A DNA stretch of 64,000 nt, taken from Streptomyces sp. B93 (lineage in GTDB: Bacteria > Actinomycetota > Actinomycetes > Streptomycetales > Streptomycetaceae). A program made the position numbers and the translations under genes. Below are positions 1-7,470 of this stretch, piece after piece. Location: positions 33,908-97,907 of the forward strand of contig NZ_JAGPXL010000025.1 of the NCBI RefSeq assembly GCF_018070565.1. The letters are read 5' to 3'. Positions within the stretch are counted from its first letter, which is position 1; each line of letters starts with the position of its first letter. The notes beneath the pieces are model-generated. The model was not told where the DNA came from. It worked only from the letters and a program-made list of their open reading frames with translations, and made no database searches.

Positions 1-3000
1 GTGCCGGGGCGCAGTCCGGTGAGGACCGCGGAGTGGGTGCGGGTCGGGACTCCGGCGCTGACGAGTTCCTCGTTGCCGCGGGCGGTGACGGTGCGCCACT
101 TCTCGGTGCCCGCGACGCGGACGCGTGCCTCGCCCGCGGTGACCGAGGCGCCGGTGCGCCAGGTGACGGCCTGGGAGAGGTGCGCGGTGCCGGTGGGCGT
201 GAGCACGATCCGTTCCGGTGTGGTGCCGGGGACGTCCAGGTCGGCCTTGGTGGTGAGGGCGACGTCGAAGATGTGCATGACGCCGCGGTCGGTGCCCTGC
301 GGCAGGACGACGGCGGCGACCCGCTTGTCCGGGTCGAGCAGCCGGGGCACGGTGCCGAACACCTTGGTCTGGACGGTGTCGGTGCCGCCGTCGGCGCGGT
401 TGCGGCCGGTGGTGGTCACCAGGGGCTGGTTTCCGAACTGGTGGTTCGTGCCCGGTGTCCAGTCGGTGAGCTGGACACCGACCTCCTGGGTGGAGCCGTC
501 GGTGTACTCGACGACCGCGGTGCCCGAGGAGGGGCCGTTGGTGGCGAGGCCGAGGAAGGAGATGCCGGTGGCGCGGGCGCCGCCCATGTCGATGCGCTGG
601 CCGTGCGGTATCCAGTTGTCCGGCTCGCCGGGCTCGGTGTCGGGCCAGGTGAAGCGGATGCCGGTGTCGCCCAGCGGCAGCCGTGCGCCCGGTGCGGCGC
701 CCGCCTCGGCGAGCCGCTCGCGCGACAGGGAGTTGTCGCTGAGGTCGAGGGAGCCGGTGTTGCCCGCGCCGTTCGGTGTGACACCGACGTTGTTGCGGGC
801 ATCGGCGCCGTCCGTGTAGGACGGGGGCACGTCGGTGGGCCTGGTGCCCCAGGTGCCGGGGGTCGACGACATCGTCAGCCGGATCTCGCCGCCCGCGCGG
901 GCGAAGCCCTCGCTGAGCCAGGAGCGGGTGACGGGCTTGCCGTCGACGGTCATGCCCTTGATGTAGGGCTTGCTGCCGGCGCCCCGCGCGGAGATCTCGA
1001 TCCTGCGGTCGCCGCCCGCGCTGTCGATGACGACCTCGTCGAAGGCGGGCCCGCCGACGAGCAGGTTCGCGGTGCCGTACACGGCCGGGTACAGGCCGAC
1101 GTTGGCCCACACGTACCAGGCGCTGAGCGAACCGAGGTCGTCGTTGCCGGGCAGCCCCGTGGGCGTGGTGCCGTACATCTCGCTGGCGGCGCGGCGCAGC
1201 ACGTCGGTGGTGCGGTGCGGCTGGCGCAGCCAGTGGTGGACGTAGGGGGCGCCGAAGCTGGGCTGGTTGCTGAGGTAGGCGCCGCGGGTGTTGTAGACAC
1301 CGGCGTCGAGTGCGCTGAGGTGTTCGTCCAGGGCCGCGGTGGCCGCCTTCACCCCGCCCCGCTTCTCGATGAGGGTGCCGAGGTTGTGCGGGACCATCCA
1401 GCCGTACTGGTAGCCGGTGGCCTGCTCGAACTGGTCGCCGCGCTCACCGAGGTTGAACCCGCGGTCGAAGCCGCCTCGGTCCCGTGGCCGGATGTGCTGG
1501 GACTGGACGTCGAAGACGTTCTGCCAGTTCTGCGCCCGCGCCATGAACCGGTCGTGGGTGGCGCGGTCGCCGAGCCTCCTGGCGAGCTGGGCGATGCCGA
1601 AGTCGTCGACGGCGTACTCGAGCGTCTTGGAGGTGGCGGAGTCGCCCTTGCGGTTCTCGATGAAGCCGACGCTGGTGTACTGGTAGGCGTGGCGCCTGAG
1701 GGTGCCGTCGGCGGGCAGCTTCTGGGTGTCCTTCATCGACTCCAGGGCGGCCCGCCGGTCGTAGGCGGTGCTGCCGAAGGCGTCGATCGAGGCGAGCACC
1801 GACTGGAGGGAGTCGCCGCTCATCTTCTGCTGGGGCTGGTTCAGGTGCGGCCAGTTGGGCCACTTCCCGGTCTGCGCGACCATGTCGACGAGGGACTGGT
1901 TGATGTCGCTGCCGACCTTCGGGAACAGCAGCGCCACGAGCTGGGCCTGGCTGCGGTAGGTGTCCCACCCGGCGTAGGTGACGTAGTGGTGGCGGCCCTT
2001 GGCGACCTTGTGGACCTTGCCGTCGTAGCCCTGGTACTCGCCGTTGACGTCCTCGAAGACGTTGGGGTGCAGCAGGGCGTGGTAGAGCGCCGTGTAGAAC
2101 TTGGTCCGCTCGGCACGGGTGCCGCCCTCGGTGCGGACCGTGCGCAGGGCGTCCTGCCACGTCCGCTTCGCCGCCCTGCGTACGTCGTCGAAGTCGCGCC
2201 CGCCGGTCTCGTGGGCGGCGTTCTTCGCGGCGCCCGCGGTACTGACGTAGCTGAGGCCCACCTTGGCGGTCACCTTGGCACCCCGGTCGAAGACGAGGTA
2301 GGTGCCGATGCCGTGCTTGGCGTCGGCGCCGCGCGCGGTGGAGGCGCCGGGCTTGACGGTGCCGCCCTCCCAGGTGCCGTGGGAGCGGATGGGCTTGTCG
2401 AAGGTGGCGGAGAAGTGGGCGCGGTAGCGTCCGCCCTCGTCGCAGACGGACGCGGCCTCCACCCAGCCCTGGACGGTGTTGCCCTGGACGGTGACCTCGC
2501 TGCCGAAGACCCGGTTGTTGGACCCGGCGGTGTCGAGGATGAGCGTGGAGCTGCCCTTGTCGGGGAAGTCGAAGCTGCTCACGGCGGTGCGGGTGGTAGC
2601 CGTCAGCCGGACGTTGACATCGTTGTCAAGATCAACGGAGTAGTACCCGGGTTCCGCCTTCTCCTTGGCGTGGTCGAAGCCGAGGTAGTAGTCCTTGATG
2701 TCGCTGCCGGGGCTGGTGGGCAGCGCGCCGTCGGTGAGCGCGCCCGTGTAGGGCAGGACGGGGAAGTCGAAGCCGCTGAACCGGCCTTCGCAGCCGGTGC
2801 CGGACAGCCGGGTCATGCCGAAGCCGCGCAGCCGGTCGGCGGTGTACTCGTAGCCGCCCTTCTGGTCGCCGTCGCCGGTGCGGTAGGTGGTGGGGCTGGA
2901 CTGCACCATGCCGAACGGGACGGTGGCGCCGGGCCAGGTGTTGCCGTAGGCGCTGTTGCCCTTGTTCTGGGAGGTGTCGAGCTGGGTTCCGATGAACTGG

Positions 3001-3176
3001 TCGACCGCCTGGAACGCGCCGATGTCGGAGGGCGCGTCCGCTCCCCGGGCGGGGGCGGGCGCTATGGCCAGGGCGCTGAGGGCCAGGGTGGCCGCGGTGA
3101 CGCGGCGTCGGAGTGGGGATCTGGAAGGGGCGGCGGGCCGGCGTCGCCCGCGCGTGTGCCCGGTGGGAGTCCACAT
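1..3176 (-). CDS. Secreted GH92 alpha-1,2-mannosidase-like enzyme (3' end outside window)
   Basis: Glycoside hydrolase family 92 enzymes are calcium-dependent exo-alpha-mannosidases acting on mannans and N-glycans. At least 1058 codons are present and the end lies before base 1. A signal peptide covers about residues 1-45 (basic start, then ATLALSALAIAPAPARG). Family landmarks are the N-terminal VDQFIGTQ and NTWPGATVPFGM and the catalytic-base region GNDDLGSLSAWYVW near residue 675. A C-terminal beta domain follows (WIPHGQRIDMGG). The ATG at 3176 has a GAAAGG ribosome site about 12 bases upstream. A perfect 8-base palindrome lies 77 bases upstream of the start. The family call is firm; linkage specificity is not readable. 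Confidence 0.93.
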   Translation of the reverse strand, partial: MWTPTGHTRGRRRPAAPSRSPLRRRVTAATLALSALAIAPAPARGADAPSDIGAFQAVDQFIGTQLDTSQNKGNSAYGNTWPGATVPFGMVQSSPTTYRTGDGDQKGGYEYTADRLRGFGMTRLSGTGCEGRFSGFDFPVLPYTGALTDGALPTSPGSDIKDYYLGFDHAKEKAEPGYYSVDLDNDVNVRLTATTRTAVSSFDFPDKGSSTLILDTAGSNNRVFGSEVTVQGNTVQGWVEAASVCDEGGRYRAHFSATFDKPIRSHGTWEGGTVKPGASTARGADAKHGIGTYLVFDRGAKVTAKVGLSYVSTAGAAKNAAHETGGRDFDDVRRAAKRTWQDALRTVRTEGGTRAERTKFYTALYHALLHPNVFEDVNGEYQGYDGKVHKVAKGRHHYVTYAGWDTYRSQAQLVALLFPKVGSDINQSLVDMVAQTGKWPNWPHLNQPQQKMSGDSLQSVLASIDAFGSTAYDRRAALESMKDTQKLPADGTLRRHAYQYTSVGFIENRKGDSATSKTLEYAVDDFGIAQLARRLGDRATHDRFMARAQNWQNVFDVQSQHIRPRDRGGFDRGFNLGERGDQFEQATGYQYGWMVPHNLGTLIEKRGGVKAATAALDEHLSALDAGVYNTRGAYLSNQPSFGAPYVHHWLRQPHRTTDVLRRAASEMYGTTPTGLPGNDDLGSLSAWYVWANVGLYPAVYGTANLLVGGPAFDEVVIDSAGGDRRIEISARGAGSKPYIKGMTVDGKPVTRSWLSEGFARAGGEIRLTMSSTPGTWGTRPTDVPPSYTDGADARNNVGVTPNGAGNTGSLDLSDNSLSRERLAEAGAAPGARLPLGDTGIRFTWPDTEPGEPDNWIPHGQRIDMGGARATGISFLGLATNGPSSGTAVVEYTDGSTQEVGVQLTDWTPGTNHQFGNQPLVTTTGRNRADGGTDTVQTKVFGTVPRLLDPDKRVAAVVLPQGTDRGVMHIFDVALTTKADLDVPGTTPERIVLTPTGTAHLSQAVTWRTGASVTAGEARVRVAGTEKWRTVTARGNEELVSAGVPTRTHSAVLTGLRPG

Positions 3177-3252
3177 CAGGGATGCGGTGCCTTTCGGTGG
3201 GTGGGTGATGCGTCGCTCGCTTGGGCGACGTCACGACGGGGCCACCCTCACG

Positions 3253-3270
3253 GTGTCAGCGAGCTGACAC
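3253..3270. promoter_or_regulatory. 18-bp palindrome upstream of the GH92 gene
   Basis: GTGTCAGC-GA-GCTGACAC, perfect 8-base arms, 77 bases upstream of the GH92 start codon. Size and position suit an operator for a sugar-responsive repressor; the cognate regulator is unknown. Confidence 0.45.
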
Positions 3271-3310
3271 AAGACGTGCGGGGGACATTGTGGTGAACAG
3301 CTGACCCGTC

Positions 3311-5191
3311 CTAGTCGTCGAGGAGCATGAACTCCCTCGGACTGAGGGCCCGTTCGACGAGGCGGGTGTCACCGATCCAGCCGTAGAAGCCCTGGCCGAA
3401 CTTCTCGTCGAACTGGGTGCCGCCGATGACGAACGGCTTGCCCAGGGTCTCGATGCCGGTGGCGGGCTGGGACGGGTTGCGGGCGATCTTCGAGCCGTCC
3501 ACGTACATCACCGTGCGCCGCCCGTCGTTGACGACGGCGATGTGGGTCCAGCGGCCGACCGGGAGGGCGTGGCTCCACGAGGTGGGGTCGGCGTCCTGGA
3601 CATCCGGGTAGAGGACGAACTGGAGGAACCGCTCGGGGGTGACGTTCAGGCTGCACGTGGGCTCGTCCTTCGACCAGCCCGTGGTCTTCCCGGCGTCGCC
3701 GTTGCGGCCCTCCCAGCTGAGGATGCCCATCCAGGCGTGGTCGCCCTCGTAGGGGTCGGGGAGCTTGACGAACGTCTCGATGGTGAAGCCGTTGCGGAAC
3801 TTCAGGCTGTTGAGCGGCGCCGTGGCGCTGGTGGTGAGCACCGCGCCGCGGTCGGGCTGCTTGCCGCCGTCGAAGCGCAGACTTGCGTGGGCGGGCTGGT
3901 CGGTGTGGTGGTCGGCGGACCAGGTCAGCACCTCGGCGGCGCTGCTGTGCAGCAGCCGTACCGTCAGGTCGTTGCCGTTGCCGGACAGGTCGCGGGCCAC
4001 GGTCCCCGCGGGTACGGCGGTGCCCGGACGGCCGCCCGCGGCGAGGCCGTCGGCGTCGAAGCGCCAGTAGGCGACGGTGCCCCGGGGCATCACGCGGTGC
4101 GCCGGGCGCGGCTTCGGCGGGACGACCGGGGCGAACCCCTTGAAGCGGTCGGCGAAGTCGATGCCGAGGCTGAAGCGGTCCGTGGGCCCGGTCAGTTCGA
4201 TGGTCTCCTCCTCCAGCGCAGTCCGCTTGGCGGGGTCGCGGTCGAGGAACCAGGGCGCGAAGGTCTGCACGTCGACGGTGTCGCGCGCCAGGTCGAAGGC
4301 GTAGAGCCGGATCATCCCGGCGCCGCCGTAGTAGCGGTCCTGGTAGTTGGTGATGTGGATGTGTACGTCGTTCCCCGCGTCGTTGGTGAGCACGGTGCGG
4401 CCGGGCGGCCAGTAGTGCCCGCCCAGGGCGAGGAAGACCTGGTCGTTGCCCCGGATGATCCGGTCCCACAGGCGCCGCCCGTTGTCGGACAGCCGTGCCT
4501 CGCCGTCGTCGTCGGCCCAGGCGAGGTCGTGCGTGGTGAGGACGGCGGGGAGGGTGGGGTGGGCGTCGAGTACGTCCTGCGCCCAGGCCAGGCCCTTGTC
4601 CGAGGCCCGCCAGTCGAGGGCGAGGACCAGCCAGTCCCGTCCGGCGGCCCGCAGCAGGTGGTAGCTGTTGTAGCCGTCCGGGGAGGCGCCGCCGAAGGTG
4701 GGCATGGAGCGGAACCGGCGGGGGCCGAAGGCCTTCAGGTAGGCGGTGTCGCCGCGCTGGTCGTCGGTGCCGCCGGAGATGTCGTGGTTGCCCGCGAGGA
4801 CGCTGTAGGGGACCTTGCCGTGGATCGTGCGGAAGGTGTCCGCGGCGAGTTCGATCTCGTCCGGCGTGCCGTGTTCGGTGACATCGCCGAGGTGGGTCAT
4901 GAAGGCGATGTTCGCCTCCCGGCGCTCGGAGACGAGGTACTTGAAGGTGGCTCTGAGCGGCTCGGGGTCGGAGCTGTCGGCGTCGAAGAGGTACTGGGTG
5001 TCGGGCAGCACGGCCAGGGCGAAGCGCGGTGACTCGGTGTCGAATCCGCCGTGTGCCGCGGCGCCGGAGGGGGGTGCCGCGGCGGCGGCCCCGGTGCCGA
5101 GCACGGTGGCGGCGGCTCCGACCGCGGGGACCGCGACGGCCGCCTGGAGCAGGCTGCGGCGGTCGGGCCCGGGGTCGGTGGACTTGCTCAT
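3311..5191 (-). CDS. Tat-exported metallophosphoesterase with C-terminal LamG-like domain
   Basis: 626 residues. The N-terminus has a twin-arginine signal (DRRSLLQAAVAV, R11-R12) and an Ala-rich h-region, so export is folded, probably with metals bound. The calcineurin-like phosphoesterase core shows PDTQ, HLGDVTEHG, LAGNHDI, LTTHDL and GGHYWPPG, the usual di-metal ligand blocks. From about residue 430 to the end there is a concanavalin/LamG-type jelly roll (VAYWRFDADG, SLRFDGG, GFTIETFVKL, VVNDGRRTVMYVDG). The ATG at 5191 has AGGAG at good spacing, so the upstream in-frame extension is not used. Substrate (phosphodiester, nucleotide or sugar phosphate) cannot be assigned. Confidence 0.9.
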   Translation of the reverse strand: MSKSTDPGPDRRSLLQAAVAVPAVGAAATVLGTGAAAAAPPSGAAAHGGFDTESPRFALAVLPDTQYLFDADSSDPEPLRATFKYLVSERREANIAFMTHLGDVTEHGTPDEIELAADTFRTIHGKVPYSVLAGNHDISGGTDDQRGDTAYLKAFGPRRFRSMPTFGGASPDGYNSYHLLRAAGRDWLVLALDWRASDKGLAWAQDVLDAHPTLPAVLTTHDLAWADDDGEARLSDNGRRLWDRIIRGNDQVFLALGGHYWPPGRTVLTNDAGNDVHIHITNYQDRYYGGAGMIRLYAFDLARDTVDVQTFAPWFLDRDPAKRTALEEETIELTGPTDRFSLGIDFADRFKGFAPVVPPKPRPAHRVMPRGTVAYWRFDADGLAAGGRPGTAVPAGTVARDLSGNGNDLTVRLLHSSAAEVLTWSADHHTDQPAHASLRFDGGKQPDRGAVLTTSATAPLNSLKFRNGFTIETFVKLPDPYEGDHAWMGILSWEGRNGDAGKTTGWSKDEPTCSLNVTPERFLQFVLYPDVQDADPTSWSHALPVGRWTHIAVVNDGRRTVMYVDGSKIARNPSQPATGIETLGKPFVIGGTQFDEKFGQGFYGWIGDTRLVERALSPREFMLLDD

Positions 5192-5364
5192 GCGATCTCC
5201 TAGGGTGAGGAACAGTCCCCCCGTCAGCGGAGATCGTGGGCGCCGGTGGCGAGCACCGGGAGAATCAGCGCTGAACACCCGACGCCCCGTGCGGGTCGGG
5301 ACCGCCAACTCGGCGCGTGGGGTGTGCGGGTGTGGGGCACTCGGCGTGTGGGTGTGCGGCGCAC

Positions 5365-5411
5365 GAACGCCCTGGCCTCCCGGTCGTGACGACGGGGAGG
5401 CCAGGGCGTTC
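5365..5411 (-). terminator. Strong hairpin terminator downstream of the first MarR gene
   Basis: A perfect 17-bp stem (5365-5381 with 5395-5411) around a 13-base loop, 15 bases past the stop of the MarR gene on the minus strand. There is no U-tract, as is common in Streptomyces. The rest of the 235-base gap 5192-5426 is GTG-rich with nothing recognisable. Confidence 0.7.
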
Positions 5412-5426
5412 TGGTCGGACTGGGCC

Positions 5427-5996
5427 TCAGGCCCTGGAGCGGCCCCGGCCGCGGCGTGCGGCGCGTACCGGCCGCTGGGTGCCGGCGGGGTCGGCGGCCG
5501 TACGGTCCGCCAGCTCGCGTTCGAACGCGTCGGCCTGCCGGGCGAGGGTGAACAGCACATCGAGGAAGACCTGCCGTGACGTCTCGGGGACACCGGCGAG
5601 CAGCCGTCGCTCGACCTCCTCGACGCGGGAACTCAACTCGCCCCACAGTTCCTCCCCCTGAGGGGTGGCGAGAATGTGACGGCTCCTGCGGTCCGCGGGA
5701 TCGGGCTTGCGCTCGACGAGACCGGCCTCTTCCAGGTCGTCCAGCAGATAGGTCATGACCGTCCGGTCGATGCCCATGCCGTCGGCGAGGGAGCGCTGGC
5801 TGCCCGCCTCCCCGCGCACGGCGGCCGTCAGGATGAAGTATCCGCGCGGGCCGCCGGGGAGGTCCGCGACCGCCGCTTCGACGCCCTTCGCGTAGGCGCG
5901 GAAGAGGACACCGATGGCGTATCCGAAGACGTCGTCCATCAGTGGGGGCCGGGCTGTCGAGCTGTCGGCTGCGCCTTCCGCACGTTTCGAGGTCAC
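5427..5996 (-). CDS. MarR-family transcriptional regulator (first of a tandem pair)
   Basis: 189 residues. A winged helix fills about residues 50-120, with the family wing motif DPADRRSRHI and the recognition-helix region GIDRTVMTYLLDDLEEAG. MarR dimers usually repress transport or detoxification genes and release DNA on binding phenolic or lipophilic ligands. The GTG at 5996 gives a normal length; an internal ATG at 5939 is an alternative, and neither has a convincing ribosome site. It lies downstream of a second MarR gene on the same strand (80-base gap), so the two may be co-transcribed next to the oxidoreductase island they probably sense for. Confidence 0.88.
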   Translation of the reverse strand: MTSKRAEGAADSSTARPPLMDDVFGYAIGVLFRAYAKGVEAAVADLPGGPRGYFILTAAVRGEAGSQRSLADGMGIDRTVMTYLLDDLEEAGLVERKPDPADRRSRHILATPQGEELWGELSSRVEEVERRLLAGVPETSRQVFLDVLFTLARQADAFERELADRTAADPAGTQRPVRAARRGRGRSRA

Positions 5997-6076
5997 GGGG
6001 GACACCCTACGACATGCAGGTCGGGGCGTTGCGGCTCGACCTGGCCCGCTGTCAGGGGAGGTGAACAGGGGTTCGT

Positions 6077-6604
6077 TCAGCAGTCGTCGGGCTGTCCGAG
6101 CACCTCGTCCACGGCGGCGCACGGGTCGGTGCCGCGTGCCGTCATCATGATGGCCTCGGCGGCTTGTTCGACCGTGGCGCAGAAGGCGGCGCGCTGCTGC
6201 GCGGGCAGTCCGCGCAGGACCTGGTCCTGGGCGTGGCCGACCTGCCGCTCGGCGTCGAGGAGGGCCCGTCGGCCCTGTTCGGTGGCGACGATGCGGCGGG
6301 CCCGGCGGTCGCGCGGGTCCCGTCGCCGTTCGATCAGGCCCGCGGCCTCCAGGTCGTCGATGACGTACGTCAGGACGCTGCGGTCGATGACCAGGCGGCC
6401 CGCGAGGACGGCCTGGGTGGGGACCTCCTCGTGCACCACCACCGACAGGAGGTGGTAGCCGCGGCTGCCGTGCGGGATGTGGTGCAGGACCTCCTCGACA
6501 CACTCGTGCCAGTGACGCAGGACCATCCCCAGCGACCATCCGAAGGTGGCGCTGCGGCGGCCGGTCGCCGCCCGCTCGGTGGAGGGCTCCGCAGAGGTGG
6601 ACAT
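6077..6604 (-). CDS. MarR-family transcriptional regulator (second of a tandem pair)
   Basis: 175 residues from ATG 6604; GTG 6610 would add two residues. A winged helix spans about residues 45-115, with IDRSVLTYVIDDLEAAG and the wing DPRDRRARRI. It is clearly a paralogue of the downstream MarR gene, suggesting tandem duplication and divergence. It is divergent from the cupin-led unit starting at 6840. The AT-rich 235-base gap between them holds three palindromes, which makes this protein the best local candidate for controlling both directions. The ligand is unknown. Confidence 0.88.
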   Translation of the reverse strand: MSTSAEPSTERAATGRRSATFGWSLGMVLRHWHECVEEVLHHIPHGSRGYHLLSVVVHEEVPTQAVLAGRLVIDRSVLTYVIDDLEAAGLIERRRDPRDRRARRIVATEQGRRALLDAERQVGHAQDQVLRGLPAQQRAAFCATVEQAAEAIMMTARGTDPCAAVDEVLGQPDDC

Positions 6605-6634
6605 GACCACACCATACCCGATATCGCGCTGCTC

Positions 6635-6649
6635 TGCATATGATTTGCA
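6635..6649. promoter_or_regulatory. Candidate MarR operator
   Basis: TGCATATGATTTGCA, a 15-bp imperfect palindrome (12 of 15 positions symmetric), 31 bases upstream of the MarR ATG in an AT-rich pocket. Size and position fit an autoregulatory MarR site. Confidence 0.45.
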
Positions 6650-6778
6650 TTACAGATGATTACTCGCATCCCCCTGGCACGACAGACCCCGGCCGGAGCT
6701 CGGGGGGTGCTCGACGGCCGGGGCGGGATTGATCATAAGCCGGATCGGACACTGCGTCCAACGAGTCGTCCGATATTT

Positions 6779-6807
6779 ATTGATCGCAATTCAATGACTT
6801 ACAGTCA
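6779..6807. promoter_or_regulatory. Two abutting palindromes before the cupin gene
   Basis: ATTGA-tcgcaat-TCAAT (6779-6795) runs directly into TGACT-tac-AGTCA (6795-6807). Both lie 33-61 bases upstream of the cupin start, where promoter and operator elements are expected. Likely binding sites for the divergent MarR regulator. Confidence 0.45.
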
Positions 6808-6839
6808 ACAACGAACCTCATCCGAGAAAGGACCGCGAC

Positions 6840-7361
6840 ATGGCTCTCCACCTGCCCCTCCCCGACAAGGACGACCCCGTCTGGACGGCCGCCAACGGCT
6901 TCGTCGTCCGCAAGGACGGGGGCGTCATCCGGCTCACCGGGCACGAGACGTTCACCGTGAAGGTCACGGGCGAGCAGACCGACGGCGCCTTCGCCTTCAT
7001 GGACGGCATGATCGAGCCGGACCACGGCAACGTCCCGCACATCCACTCCAAGGAGGACGAAGCCTTCTACGTGGCGTCCGGGACCTTCGAGTTCATCAAC
7101 GGGAACCAGAAGATCGAGGCCGGGGAAGGTGACTTCATCTACATCCCCAAGGGCACCCGCCACGCCTTCAAGAACGTCGGCTCGGAACCGGCCCGGCTCC
7201 TGGTCTTCTACACGCCCGCGGGACCGGAGTCGTTCTTCATCGAGCACGGCGAGACGGACCGCGCCCCGCAGCCCTGGCCCGACGAGAAGTTCAACGAACT
7301 GGTGGACATCCTGGGCGCGCACAACATCGTGCTGCTCCCCGGGGACCACGACTGGGACTAG
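6840..7361 (+). CDS. Single-domain cupin protein (quercetinase-like)
   Basis: 173 residues. Cupin motif 1 is intact (H67-x-H69-x4-E74 in HIHSKEDEAFYVASGTFEF) and motif 2 supplies H108 in PKGTRHAF, giving the 3-His/1-Glu metal site of cupin dioxygenases and related proteins. The start at 6840 has AAAGGA upstream. It heads the plus-strand run of oxidoreductases and is divergent from the MarR pair. Quercetin-2,3-dioxygenase-like annotation is common for such proteins, but most single cupins have other or unknown substrates. I infer an oxidative or isomerising step, or ligand sequestration, in the same pathway. Confidence 0.88.
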   Translation: MALHLPLPDKDDPVWTAANGFVVRKDGGVIRLTGHETFTVKVTGEQTDGAFAFMDGMIEPDHGNVPHIHSKEDEAFYVASGTFEFINGNQKIEAGEGDFIYIPKGTRHAFKNVGSEPARLLVFYTPAGPESFFIEHGETDRAPQPWPDEKFNELVDILGAHNIVLLPGDHDWD

Positions 7362-7402
7362 CCCCAGGAAGCTGCCCGGGGCCCCGGAATACCCCGGCCC
7401 GA

Positions 7403-7459
7403 GGTTGCGTTGTCATGCTTACCATCTGCTAGACAGATGGATTGTCTGACAACGCAACC
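7403..7459. promoter_or_regulatory. Nested inverted repeats upstream of the fusion oxidoreductase
   Basis: An outer perfect 13-base repeat (7403-7415 with 7447-7459) encloses a second perfect one, CCATCTG-ctaga-CAGATGG (7422-7440). AGACA-n7-TGTCT (7431-7447) also overlaps. The structure ends 11 bases before the ATG at 7471 and leaves AAGGAC as the ribosome site. It could be an operator pair, or a leader hairpin when transcribed from the cupin gene. Confidence 0.55.
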
Positions 7460-7470
7460 AAGGACCCTCG

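Noticed and set aside
2600..2640. TTGACATCGTTGTCAAGATC as a promoter or operator
   Set aside because: It lies within the coding sequence of the mannosidase gene in a conserved stretch (SVDLDNDVNVRL) and is explained by codons.
33..3296. A plus-strand open frame of 1087 codons over the mannosidase gene
   Set aside because: Composition is Gly/Ala/Val/Arg-rich low-complexity sequence typical of the antisense of high-GC genes; the minus strand encodes a clear GH92 protein.
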